The translations under genes and the position numbers were made by a program. Under the pieces are notes generated by a model. The model was given only the letters and a program-made list of their open reading frames with translations, had not been told where the DNA came from and did not search any database. Positions 33,830 to 42,156 of a stretch of 64,000 nucleotides of DNA are shown here, in pieces. How positions within the stretch are numbered: the first letter of the stretch is position 1; the number at the start of each line of letters is the position of its first letter. The stretch comes from Modestobacter sp. L9-4. GTDB lineage: Bacteria > Actinomycetota > Actinomycetes > Mycobacteriales > Geodermatophilaceae. The stretch is taken from NCBI RefSeq assembly GCF_019112525.1, contig NZ_CP077800.1, positions 2,542,001-2,606,000 on the forward strand. The letters are read 5' to 3'.

Positions 33830-33844
33830 AGGTGGTGCGTGGGC

Positions 33845-34963
33845 TCAGCGGGTGGGACCACCCAGGTTGGCGAGCTTGCCGGCGATGCCGCCGGCGGCGC
33901 GGAGAGCTTCACCGCGGGCGAACACGGTGGGAGCCTCGTTGGAGCTGCGACCGCGCACCGCCTGCTCGAGGGCGTTGGTCAGCAGCGCGGCGGGGGAGTC
34001 GTCGGGCCACAGGTACAGCGACATGGCGCCGGGGATGTTGTTGACCTCGTTGACGAACACCTCGGTGCCGTCGCTGAGGAAGTCCAGCCGGGCGAGGCTG
34101 CCCAGCCCGACCAGGCCGGCGACCTGCTCGGCCAGCGAGCGGATCCGGGCGGCGAGCTCGTTGGAGATCGGGGCGGGCATCTCCCGGGGTGCCTTGCTGA
34201 GCCCGGACGTGTGCAGGTACTTGTCCGAGTAGCTGTAGATCGAGTCGGAGCCGGGGCGGATCGGCTTCTCGATCAGTGAGGCGCGGAACGTCGGGTAGGT
34301 GATGACCGCGACGTTGAGGTCGTACAGGTCGGGCCGGTAGGGCTCGAGCACGGCGCCGTCGGCCAGGTGCACGTTCTGCTTGGCCAGCCCCTTGGCGGCC
34401 GCGAGGTCTTGGACGACCTCGATGCCGATGCTGGAGCCACCGAAGCGCGGCTTGACGATGTAGGGACCGTCGAAGTCGGGGTCGGCATGACCGTCACCGA
34501 CGATCAGCCGGGGGAGGGTCGGCAGCCCCGCCTGGGCGATGACCGAGCCGAAGGCGAGCTTGTCGACCGACAGGGCGCCGGCGAACAGCGAGCCGCCGGT
34601 GGAGGGCAGGCCCATCCAGTCGAACAGCGCACGGGCGCCGCCGGCTTCGGCGTAGCCACCGTGGAAACAGCTGAGCACGGCCTCGGGGCGGTAGGTCTTG
34701 GGACGCAGGCCCTTGACCGGGCGCCAGCCGCCGCTGCGACCGAGCACCGGTTCCACCTGGGTGGCCCGGGCGGGGGCGCCGTCGATGAAGTCGCGGGCCT
34801 CGCTGTCGACCGGGACGGTGTGCCAGTTGCCACCGCGGTCCCAGTAGACGGCGAGGACGTCGAGCCCGCTCTGGTTCAGCAGCCGTGCGGCCTGCAGGCC
34901 GGTCAGGATGCTGATGTCGTGCTCGGCCGAGGGACCACCGAATGCGACGGCGACCTGCTTCAT
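33845..34963 (-). CDS. Ddl-like ATP-grasp ligase of the MurF-like operon
   Basis: A 372-residue ATP-grasp protein: VAVAFGGPSAEHDISILTG at the N-terminus, YIVKPRFGGSSIGIEVV carrying the ATP lysine near 172, and the intact metal-binding end VNEVNNIPGAMSLYLW. The segment after the first domain (residues 60-110) is longer than in classical Ddl, and HGxxGEDG is replaced by HGGYAEAGG. It is the last gene of an operon with an alpha/beta hydrolase and a membrane MurF-like ligase. The trio suggests synthesis and attachment of a dipeptide- or amino-acid-like unit outside the standard peptidoglycan set. That role is inference. Confidence 0.85.
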   Translation of the reverse strand: MKQVAVAFGGPSAEHDISILTGLQAARLLNQSGLDVLAVYWDRGGNWHTVPVDSEARDFIDGAPARATQVEPVLGRSGGWRPVKGLRPKTYRPEAVLSCFHGGYAEAGGARALFDWMGLPSTGGSLFAGALSVDKLAFGSVIAQAGLPTLPRLIVGDGHADPDFDGPYIVKPRFGGSSIGIEVVQDLAAAKGLAKQNVHLADGAVLEPYRPDLYDLNVAVITYPTFRASLIEKPIRPGSDSIYSYSDKYLHTSGLSKAPREMPAPISNELAARIRSLAEQVAGLVGLGSLARLDFLSDGTEVFVNEVNNIPGAMSLYLWPDDSPAALLTNALEQAVRGRSSNEAPTVFARGEALRAAGGIAGKLANLGGPTR

Positions 34964-35018
34964 CGTTCCTCCTGCTGCCTGGGGGGCGTGGCTGACCAGC
35001 TGTCGGGGGCGCTACCGG

Positions 35019-36542
35019 TCACGGGTAGTGATCAGGCAGGTCGTTCTCGAACAGTACGACGTCCCCCGGTTCGGCCTTGCCGGAGATGTGGGCCATCGCC
35101 GCCACCCGGCTGTTGACCAGCACGGTGCGGTCGGGCGTCGACCCGGCCACCAGCGGACGGCGGTTGGTGCCGCCGACGATGACCAGCGTGGCGCCCGGGG
35201 TGGCCATGACCTGCTCGGCGAACTCACGGTTGCGCTGGTCCTGGGAGGAGCCCAGCTCGACCATGCCCGGCGTGACGACCCAGACCCGGTGGCCCTCGCC
35301 GAGCTGACGGGCCAGCGCCAGGGCCTGCGCCGCGCCGTCCGGGTTGGCGTTGTACGTGTCGTCGATGACGTGGATGCCGGCCTCGTTGACCGAGGCCTCG
35401 GCACGGTGCGCGACACCGGGGAGCTTGCGGGCCACGGTGGCCTCGATGCTGGCCCACGAGACGCCCAGGACCCGGGCGATGCCCGTGGCGATGGCCAGGT
35501 TGACCGGGTGTCCACCGCCCGGGGGCTGCGCGATCCGCGTCGTCCCACGACCCTCGTCGGTCAGCACCCACCCCTCGCCCTCGGGCACCACTCGGACATC
35601 GGCGACGGTGTCGGGGCGGGTGGAGACCCGGACGACGGTCTTGGCCGACTGCAGCCGGTCGGCGGCCTCGGCGAGCTCGGGGACGTCGATGTTGAGGACG
35701 ACGATCTCGGCGCGCTCGGTGATCTCGAGCTTGGCGGTGACGATGTTGGCCCGGCTGCCCATGCGCTCCAGGTGCGCCTCGCCGATGGTGGTGATGGCGG
35801 CGATGCGGGGCGGGAAGGTCTCCGTGAGCCGGCGGATCTCGCCGGGGCCATAGGTGCCCATCTCGGCGACGAACACCTCGGTGGAGCCGGACAGCCCGTC
35901 GTTGATGCTCCGGGACAGCCCCATCATGTTGTTGAAGCTGGCCGGGCTGGCGAAGACGTTCTTCTCCGGCGCCAGCAGGGCCTCGACGTAGGCCTTCGTG
36001 GAGGTCTTGCCGTAGGAGCCGGTGATGGCCACGACGTCGGGGGAGACGGCGGTCAGCCGGGCACGGGCGCTGGTCACGAACTTCTCGCCGAGCTTGGCCT
36101 CGACCGGCTTCAGCGCAGCCAGGACGGCGTCGGTGACCGGCGCGGTGAAGAGCACCAGCGCGGCGCTGACGGCGGGGGAGCGGAACGCGACGGCGGCGGC
36201 GACCTGGACGGCGACCGTGCCGCCGGCCAGCCGACGCAGCCGCTGGGTGAACGCCGGGCGCGGGAACGGCTTGCGGAACACCAGTCCGACCGGCGCTGCG
36301 GCGGCGGCCAGAGCGGCCGGGATGCCCAGCACCGGGTAGCGGAAGGCGCCGGCAGCGCAGACGGCGCCCACGGCATAGGGCAGCACCGACACCGGCGTGC
36401 GGGTGGCCCACATGCGCAGCATCGCGGTGTTGCGGCCGGGCTCGTAGTGCTCGCGCTGGGCGACGCGCCACCACGTGAGGTCGGCAGCAGCGGTCCCGGC
36501 GGCGACGGCCACCCACTCTGCGGCAGTGAGGCCGGCGCTCAC
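35019..36542 (-). CDS. Membrane-associated MurF-like Mur ligase
   Basis: A 507-residue protein. Residues 1-140 hold about four hydrophobic segments, a feature absent from soluble MurF. The central Mur ligase domain has the ATP loop ITGSYGKTSTK at 173-183 and EMGTYGPGEIRRL. HLERMGS follows the usual GEAHLE motif, and the C-terminal domain contains DDTYNANPDGAAQAL, typical of MurF. All catalytic landmarks are present, so it should join an amino acid or dipeptide to a carboxylated acceptor, probably at the membrane. The neighbouring Ddl-like enzyme would supply the dipeptide. Its start overlaps the alpha/beta hydrolase stop. Confidence 0.87.
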   Translation of the reverse strand: MSAGLTAAEWVAVAAGTAAADLTWWRVAQREHYEPGRNTAMLRMWATRTPVSVLPYAVGAVCAAGAFRYPVLGIPAALAAAAAPVGLVFRKPFPRPAFTQRLRRLAGGTVAVQVAAAVAFRSPAVSAALVLFTAPVTDAVLAALKPVEAKLGEKFVTSARARLTAVSPDVVAITGSYGKTSTKAYVEALLAPEKNVFASPASFNNMMGLSRSINDGLSGSTEVFVAEMGTYGPGEIRRLTETFPPRIAAITTIGEAHLERMGSRANIVTAKLEITERAEIVVLNIDVPELAEAADRLQSAKTVVRVSTRPDTVADVRVVPEGEGWVLTDEGRGTTRIAQPPGGGHPVNLAIATGIARVLGVSWASIEATVARKLPGVAHRAEASVNEAGIHVIDDTYNANPDGAAQALALARQLGEGHRVWVVTPGMVELGSSQDQRNREFAEQVMATPGATLVIVGGTNRRPLVAGSTPDRTVLVNSRVAAMAHISGKAEPGDVVLFENDLPDHYP

Positions 36543-37285
36543 GCGTCGGTCCCGGTGGCCAGCAGCGCGCGCAGCCGCTGGTCGATCGCGGCGTCGAGCG
36601 ACGGCTGGAGCAGGTGGGCGGCGTCGTCGACGACGGTCAGCGTGCCGCCGGTGCGCTCGGCGATCTGGCGGGCGGTGGACAGCGGCGCGGCCGTGTCACC
36701 GGCCCCCCAGACCAGCTCGATCGGGCCGTCGTACCGGGCGAGTGCATCGAGCACGCTGCTGTACTCCTCGTTGACGGTGCGGACCAGGACCTCGCGCATG
36801 ACGCCCTCGGCGTTGCGGTAGTCGGCGGAGCCGTACTTCCTGCGAGCAGCCTCGACCTGCTTCTCCGGCAGGATGCCGAGCTTGCCGGCCCTGCGGAGGA
36901 CCCGGTAGGCGAGGGGGGCTCTGGGTGCGGTGCCGGCGCGCAGCAGGGGCGTCCCGGTCAGCAGGAGACCGCCGACGAGCTCGGGGTGCATCGCCGTCAG
37001 CTGCGCGACGACCCGACCCCCGAACGAGTGGCCGACCAGCACAGGGCGATCGAGTGACTCGACCAGCGGCAGCAACCAGCGGGCGTAGTCATCGGAGCCC
37101 CAGGAGGTTGATGGAGGAGGCGCCGAGCCGAAGCCGGGCTGGTCGAGCGCGAGGCCGCCGACAGCAGTCAGCGCGCCGGTCCAGTCTTGACGGGTGCGGC
37201 CCCAGCCGTGTAGAGCGATCACGCGGTCGGGCTCAGCTCCGAATCGTTCAGCCAGGAACTGACCATCCAGGAGGCTCACGAGCAC
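36539..37285 (-). CDS. Alpha/beta-fold hydrolase
   Basis: A 248-residue protein with the oxyanion motif ALHGWGRTRQDW, the nucleophile elbow GHSFGG near residue 93, the acid in WGAGDTAAP near 198, and the catalytic His in DAAHLLQPSL near 222. The triad is complete. There is no signal peptide, so it works in the cytoplasm. It is the first gene of the operon with the MurF-like and Ddl-like enzymes (4-nt overlap). It may be an esterase or amidase on the same intermediate; the substrate is unknown. Confidence 0.88.
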   Translation of the reverse strand: MLVSLLDGQFLAERFGAEPDRVIALHGWGRTRQDWTGALTAVGGLALDQPGFGSAPPPSTSWGSDDYARWLLPLVESLDRPVLVGHSFGGRVVAQLTAMHPELVGGLLLTGTPLLRAGTAPRAPLAYRVLRRAGKLGILPEKQVEAARRKYGSADYRNAEGVMREVLVRTVNEEYSSVLDALARYDGPIELVWGAGDTAAPLSTARQIAERTGGTLTVVDDAAHLLQPSLDAAIDQRLRALLATGTDA

Positions 37286-37587
37286 TCGAGAAGCCTAGCC
37301 CAGCGCCAGCAGTCAGTCCGTGCGCGCATGGGTGCCGATTCCAACTGAGCGTCGTTCCCGTGTCCTGGTCCCGGGAGCCAGTCGTGGTCCTGACTCAAGG
37401 AGCCAGTCGTGCGCCGCATGTGTTGACAAGCGGCAAGCGATTTGCGCCCGCAACGCTCAACGAAGACAGCTCGAGTCAACTCGGTTTTTAGTGGGCTGGC
37501 TTTTCCGGTCGTTGCTTCATGTGCTGGCTGGACAGATGTGACTGCTAGCCTTCCGATAAACGCCCAGCCTGGATGAGGGGATAGGTC
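37286..37587. other. Intergenic boundary of the lower-GC polysaccharide region
   Basis: No gene was found in these 302 nt. They hold a 13-bp direct repeat GGAGCCAGTCGTG at 37374-37386 and 37399-37411, and base composition falls within this stretch. The promoter of the following glycosyltransferase must lie here, but I cannot identify a paired -35/-10 box. GAGGGG near 37573 is its ribosome-binding site. Confidence 0.6.
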
Positions 37588-38346
37588 GTGCGACCCATAT
37601 CGGTCACCATTGTGACGCTGAATGAGGCGGAGACACTGCCCGACTGTCTCGCCAGCGTCTCTTGGGCTGATGAAGTAATCATCGTTGACTCAGGGTCCAC
37701 GGACGACACGGTCAGCGTGGCAACCCGGATGGGGGCAACAGTGCACGCCCATCCGTGGATGGGCTTCGCGGCGCAGAAGAATCTGGCAGCCCAGTTGGCC
37801 AAAAACGACATGATCTTGAACTTGGATGCGGACGAACGCGTCACGACGGAACTTCGACGTGCTATCCAGGACTGTCAGACCGTGGCGGCTCGGTATGAGA
37901 TCAGTCGGACATCCCAATTCATGGGCAAGTTTCACCGTCCAGTTCACCGCCCGACGCGGGAGTACCTGGTGCGGCTCTATGACCGGACGCAGGCGCGTTT
38001 CGGCGATGTGTTGGTGCATGAAAAGGTCGAAGCTTCCGCGGGGGGGAGTCCTGTAAGACTTGAAGGCGATCTTCAGCACTACGGCTACAGGGGTATGAAA
38101 GACTTTGTACGTCGACTCAACGACTACAGCTCGCTGTTAGCTGCAGAGCAGGTCCAGGCGGGTAAGACTAAAGCCCGGCCGGTTCTGCGTCCCACCGCCA
38201 GATTCCTGTGGGCTTACGTCCGACACCGCAACATCCTGGACGGTCGACGCGGACTTCTCTTATCGCTGTTGTGGGCGTTTCATGACTTCCTCGTAGAAGC
38301 CAAGGTCATTGACGCGCAGATGAATGCTCGCTCGCGCACTCATTGA
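37588..38346 (+). CDS. Glycosyltransferase family 2 (WaaE/KdtX-like)
   Basis: A 252-residue GT-A enzyme. It opens PISVTIVTLNEAETLPDCL, then WADEVIIVDSGSTDDT, WMGFAAQKN and the metal-binding LNLDADERV. This block order is that of the WaaE/KdtX-like GT2 group, which adds a sugar to lipopolysaccharide core or similar glycans. The GTG start has GAGGGG upstream. It lacks a membrane anchor. It is the first gene of the lower-GC locus, and its stop overlaps the convergent GT2 gene by 7 nt. Confidence 0.9.
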   Translation: MRPISVTIVTLNEAETLPDCLASVSWADEVIIVDSGSTDDTVSVATRMGATVHAHPWMGFAAQKNLAAQLAKNDMILNLDADERVTTELRRAIQDCQTVAARYEISRTSQFMGKFHRPVHRPTREYLVRLYDRTQARFGDVLVHEKVEASAGGSPVRLEGDLQHYGYRGMKDFVRRLNDYSSLLAAEQVQAGKTKARPVLRPTARFLWAYVRHRNILDGRRGLLLSLLWAFHDFLVEAKVIDAQMNARSRTH

Positions 38347-39248
38347 CCGAACGGTTTCCGTCGAGCGCTCTCTCGAACCAGCAGTCGAGACCTCCGCAAC
38401 TCATTGAGCGCCGGACCGCGCAACGCGGGGACGACTGAGGCGAGGCTCCACGTAGGCACGTTGAGTGTGCTTGCAAGGAGCCATCCGAGACGCAAGCGCA
38501 AGATGCCAAGGCGACCTCCGTGCTTCCGGAAATAGCGAACGCGCGCACGCCAGACAGCAAAGAATCGGCGCTCAGTAGCGGCTGTGTATCGTCCCGCACC
38601 CTGTGACTCATCATGGACGACAAAGACGTCCGGAACATAGACTCTCTGGACACCCCGAGCCGCCGCGCGCACCTGCCAGTCCACTTCTTCGGAGTACATC
38701 CCGTACCCCTCATCCAGTTCTCCAACGAGTGACCAAACGTTCCTGTGGAATGCGAGGAAGGATCCGACCATCCAGTCCTTCCGACTTACACTTGCTACGC
38801 CTGCCCGGCGTAGCAGCCGGAACAGCACGTGCAGTTCGAGCGTTTGTCGAAAAGGCGTCGGAAAACGATGCGCGATTTGGATGGGCTCTCCGTTCACGCG
38901 ATGGGTCGCGGGCGCAAAAATGGCCAGGGGATGTTTTTCCGCCAGCGCGGTGAGCTTCTCGAGAACGTCACCGTCTACCTCGATGTCGCTGTTGCTCAGC
39001 AGAACAACATCGCCCGTGCTCGCATTTACACCTGTATTGACAGCGGCTGCAAAGCCCCCGTTTTGGTCATGTCGAATGCCTCGTACTGAGGGAAACTCTC
39101 GGAGGAGTGCGTCCAGTCCCGGCTCCGTGCTGGCGTCATCGACAACGACAACATCGAGCGCTGAGAGGGATGTCGTGTCGATGCCCCCCAGGAGTCTGTG
39201 GACATAGTGCCAGTTGTTGTAGACAGGTATAACCAGTGACGCGTCCAA
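38340..39248 (-). CDS. Glycosyltransferase family 2 (rhamnosyltransferase-like)
   Basis: A 302-residue GT2: ASLVIPVYNNWHYVHRLL, then VVVVDDASTEPGLDAL, NGGFAAAVNTG and LLSNSDIEVDGDVL, where the DxD-type motif lies. A long C-terminal extension contains DEGYGMYSEEVDWQVRAAARG, matching the acceptor-side region of N-acetylglucosaminyl-diphospho-decaprenol rhamnosyltransferase-like enzymes. It is on the opposite strand from the rest of the locus and has a divergent promoter region shared with the Wzz-type gene (39249-39340). Confidence 0.88.
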   Translation of the reverse strand: MDASLVIPVYNNWHYVHRLLGGIDTTSLSALDVVVVDDASTEPGLDALLREFPSVRGIRHDQNGGFAAAVNTGVNASTGDVVLLSNSDIEVDGDVLEKLTALAEKHPLAIFAPATHRVNGEPIQIAHRFPTPFRQTLELHVLFRLLRRAGVASVSRKDWMVGSFLAFHRNVWSLVGELDEGYGMYSEEVDWQVRAAARGVQRVYVPDVFVVHDESQGAGRYTAATERRFFAVWRARVRYFRKHGGRLGILRLRLGWLLASTLNVPTWSLASVVPALRGPALNELRRSRLLVRESARRKPFGQ

Positions 39249-39340
39249 CAGGTCCAGCCTCCTTGAGTTCTAGTAAGTAGCCGTGCCGACAGGTAACCTC
39301 ACGTGCCTATGTCCAACTGGTCTGACAGGAGCTTGACCGC

Positions 39341-40678
39341 ATGCAAGGTGAGCAAACGCTGAGTTGGTCGCCTGGTGCTGCGGTTGAGTGGTTGCGACGG
39401 TTCTGGCCAACGCTGGTCGCGGGGATTCTACTCGGCTGTGCGCTGGGTTTCGTCCACCACGAGCTCTCATCTGAGAGTTACCGCGCCACTACACAGCTGG
39501 TGGTGGGGCCCTCCTCTGTCGACGCTGTCCTGCCGTCCGCAACCAATGCGGGCGGCGATGCACGACTCGCACAAGCGACCCAAGCTGGGGTTCTTCGCAG
39601 CGAGCAGGTTCGTCAAGCGGCGGAGCAGACGCTCGGGACCCCCGTCGAGGTGTCTGTCACCGTTGTGAAGGACAGTCAGCTCATCGAGGTGAGTGCCGTG
39701 TCGACGACTCCCGAGCGAGCGGTCGCTGTGGCGGACACATATGTCGATGGTTACCTGCAACTTTCGCGACAGCAGGCGGCCGAAGCCTTCAGCCAGCTGG
39801 AAGTGCAGCTCAGGGCGTCGGCAGACTCGATAGGTCAACAGCTAGCGACGCTTGACGCTCAGACTTCAAGCGATCAGGTCGCCGGTGGCTCGTCGACGTC
39901 AGCTCAATCCGTGGCACGCCTCAACCTCCAGACACGAGCCTTCCAAATAAATGGGGCTCTGGCTAACGTCGAGGTCCTGTCCCAGTCCCCCCCGGCCGCC
40001 GCGACCGTTACGACCACGGCAGCTACGCCTGAGACTCCAATCGGGCTGAGCGCATCTGCGGCGACCGTCCTGGGAGGCTTGTTGGGCCTCATGCTGGCGA
40101 CTGTTCTCTCCGCGGCGTGGAATGTCTTCGCCGCCAAGTTGCAGACGCAGCGCCAAGTCGAGGAGCTCACCGGGCTCTCCTTCGTAGCCGTAGTCGCACA
40201 GAACGGCAATCGCTACACGGTTGAAGAAGGTGGACTGTTGGCCGGTCTCCTAGCTCGAACCAGTGGCGCGGTGAACGGTGGACGATTGGCCCTGGTAATG
40301 TCGCCTGAGCGTGCAAGTACGCCAGTGGCAGAGGCACTGGCCGCATTCGTGAGCGAGAGAACGGCTGATAATCACCCCCCGGTGCTCAACGACGTTGGTC
40401 CTGAACAGCCCGTGGGTTCCTTCGGTCTTGACCACTCCCAGGGGGCCGCCACACCGCAGTGGCGCTTCGACGCCGTTGTAGCACCCGATCGGAGTCCGAG
40501 TGCCGCGTCGAGTCTTGTGCGCGACTACGACGCTGCCGTCTTGGTAGTGGATGCCAGACGGTCGACGCGTCGCGGAGTCACCCGTGCCGTCAAGTTGCTG
40601 GACGAACTCGACATCCCGACCCTGGGCATGCTGTGGTCGACCAGCGATGAAAAGGCGGCTCGCGGGTCGGAACAGTGA
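39341..40678 (+). CDS. Wzz-type polysaccharide co-polymerase with pseudo-BY-kinase domain
   Basis: A 445-residue protein. A first membrane helix lies near residues 22-40, a long external coiled region follows, and a second helix near 230-255 (AATVLGGLLGLMLATVLSA) closes the Wzz module that controls chain length. The cytoplasmic remainder follows the course of a bacterial tyrosine kinase. Where Walker A should be it reads VMSPERASTPVAEAL, and the later strand is AAVLVVDARRS. No GK[ST] is present, so kinase activity is not expected. The next gene overlaps its stop. Confidence 0.82.
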   Translation: MQGEQTLSWSPGAAVEWLRRFWPTLVAGILLGCALGFVHHELSSESYRATTQLVVGPSSVDAVLPSATNAGGDARLAQATQAGVLRSEQVRQAAEQTLGTPVEVSVTVVKDSQLIEVSAVSTTPERAVAVADTYVDGYLQLSRQQAAEAFSQLEVQLRASADSIGQQLATLDAQTSSDQVAGGSSTSAQSVARLNLQTRAFQINGALANVEVLSQSPPAAATVTTTAATPETPIGLSASAATVLGGLLGLMLATVLSAAWNVFAAKLQTQRQVEELTGLSFVAVVAQNGNRYTVEEGGLLAGLLARTSGAVNGGRLALVMSPERASTPVAEALAAFVSERTADNHPPVLNDVGPEQPVGSFGLDHSQGAATPQWRFDAVVAPDRSPSAASSLVRDYDAAVLVVDARRSTRRGVTRAVKLLDELDIPTLGMLWSTSDEKAARGSEQ

Positions 40679-42156
40679 CGCACATCCGCCCGCTGGCCGC
40701 GGTGAACGATGAGCGGGCCCTCACCGACATCCCTAAGGCAGTACCTGCGGGAGTCATTGCGCTCAGCGTTGCATTGGCATTTCTGATACCAAATATCGCA
40801 ACCCTAGCGGTCCCGGCACTACACGGCATCGCGGGGATCTACCTGATCCGCCGTCGCGCCCCTGCTCAACTCGTGCAACTGACATTAGCCAGTTACGCGT
40901 TTATGCCCCTGGTGCGCCGCGTAGTCGACTGGCAGGACGGTTTCACCGACCCGAGTCCGATATTGATTGCACCGACCATCCCTTGCCTGGCCTGTGCGCT
41001 GATTCTCTTGAGACCTTTTCGCATGGATAGAGCTGCCGCCGCGCCAGTATGGACTTTTCTTGTTATCAGCCTATTCGGATGTGCAGTTGGTCTCCTGCTC
41101 AATGGTTCAGTGGCAGTCATCACAAGCTTCCTCAAGCTGATCGCTCCCGCATTACTGGCTTTGGTCGTCCTCGCCAATGCGAAGAAGGCCGCCGAATCCG
41201 TGCTTGCAGGGTTGGTGCCACTGGCTCGCTGGCTGGCCCTCGGGATGGGTGCTTATGGATTGGTTCAATTTTTGGTCCTCCCGCCCTGGGACGCAGCTTG
41301 GATGCGATCGGTTGAGGACATCGTCTATTCAATCGGTGCGGCGGAGCCGCTGAGTGTGCGCGTTTACTCGACGGGCAGCAGCCCTGGGCCAACGGCTGGC
41401 CTTATAACTTTTGCTCTTTTGATCCTCATGACGACCGGTGCACCTCTTCGGCGGCCCGTACTCGACGCCGCAGCGATCGGCGCCGGCGTCACGACTCTGG
41501 GTTTGACGCAAGTGCGGGCGAGTTGGCTCGTCCTGCTCCTGTGCATCCTGCTTATCGGTTCGAGGCGGCCCAGAGTACTGAGGGGCGTGTTAGTCCTAGC
41601 GGCAGTGGTCACCCCGTTGGGCATGTTGGCGGCTGGCCCGGTGATCGATACGATCTCGGGTCGACTGACCGATACGGTTGCTGCTGGTTCCCAAGACACC
41701 AGTCTGCAAGCGCGCCTCAGTTTTCAGGCCGCTCAGCTGCCAGTGGCCATTTCACAGCCCCTAGGTCAAGGCGTCGGATCTTCAGGAGCCGCAGCCCGCA
41801 TCGCTGGAGGAGACGCCGCCTTCACGGATGTCGACTCTGGATACCTAGAGCTGTTCAGAGTGTTCGGGGCTGTAGGCGCAAGTGTTCTCATCGGTGTTTT
41901 CGGTCTGATGTCATGGCGCGCTTGGCAGGTCGCCGGGCGGCCGCCCAACCATCTGATTCAGCTTCCCCTTCTAGGCGCAGCCGCCACAGTCGTCATCACG
42001 CCGGCGAACTTGCTGTTCGCTGCACCCCAGGACGCCAATGCCGCTCTGCTGTGGGTCCTGTGGGCCAGTCTCGCGGTGGTGCGTTCTAACGACAAGCCTC
42101 GGGCGCCGCGACATGCAGTCACGCGGATGGCTCGAACTTCGACGAGGACGAAATGA
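40675..42156 (+). CDS. O-antigen ligase/polymerase-like membrane protein
   Basis: A 493-residue polytopic protein with about 12 hydrophobic segments and a large loop near 320-390. In that loop sit TLGLTQVRASWLVLLLCI and QARLSFQAAQ, followed by QPLGQGVGSSG and DSGYLELFRVFG. This is the pattern of Wzy/WaaL-type proteins, where the loop Arg contacts the polyprenyl-linked substrate. In this locus it most likely polymerises the repeat unit. It starts with a GTG overlapping the Wzz-type gene. Confidence 0.85.
   Translation: MTHIRPLAAVNDERALTDIPKAVPAGVIALSVALAFLIPNIATLAVPALHGIAGIYLIRRRAPAQLVQLTLASYAFMPLVRRVVDWQDGFTDPSPILIAPTIPCLACALILLRPFRMDRAAAAPVWTFLVISLFGCAVGLLLNGSVAVITSFLKLIAPALLALVVLANAKKAAESVLAGLVPLARWLALGMGAYGLVQFLVLPPWDAAWMRSVEDIVYSIGAAEPLSVRVYSTGSSPGPTAGLITFALLILMTTGAPLRRPVLDAAAIGAGVTTLGLTQVRASWLVLLLCILLIGSRRPRVLRGVLVLAAVVTPLGMLAAGPVIDTISGRLTDTVAAGSQDTSLQARLSFQAAQLPVAISQPLGQGVGSSGAAARIAGGDAAFTDVDSGYLELFRVFGAVGASVLIGVFGLMSWRAWQVAGRPPNHLIQLPLLGAAATVVITPANLLFAAPQDANAALLWVLWASLAVVRSNDKPRAPRHAVTRMARTSTRTK

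Noticed and set aside
37423-37428. Promoter with TTGACA box upstream of the first GT2 gene
   Set aside because: No acceptable -10 element lies 16-18 nt downstream; GCCCGC is found there.
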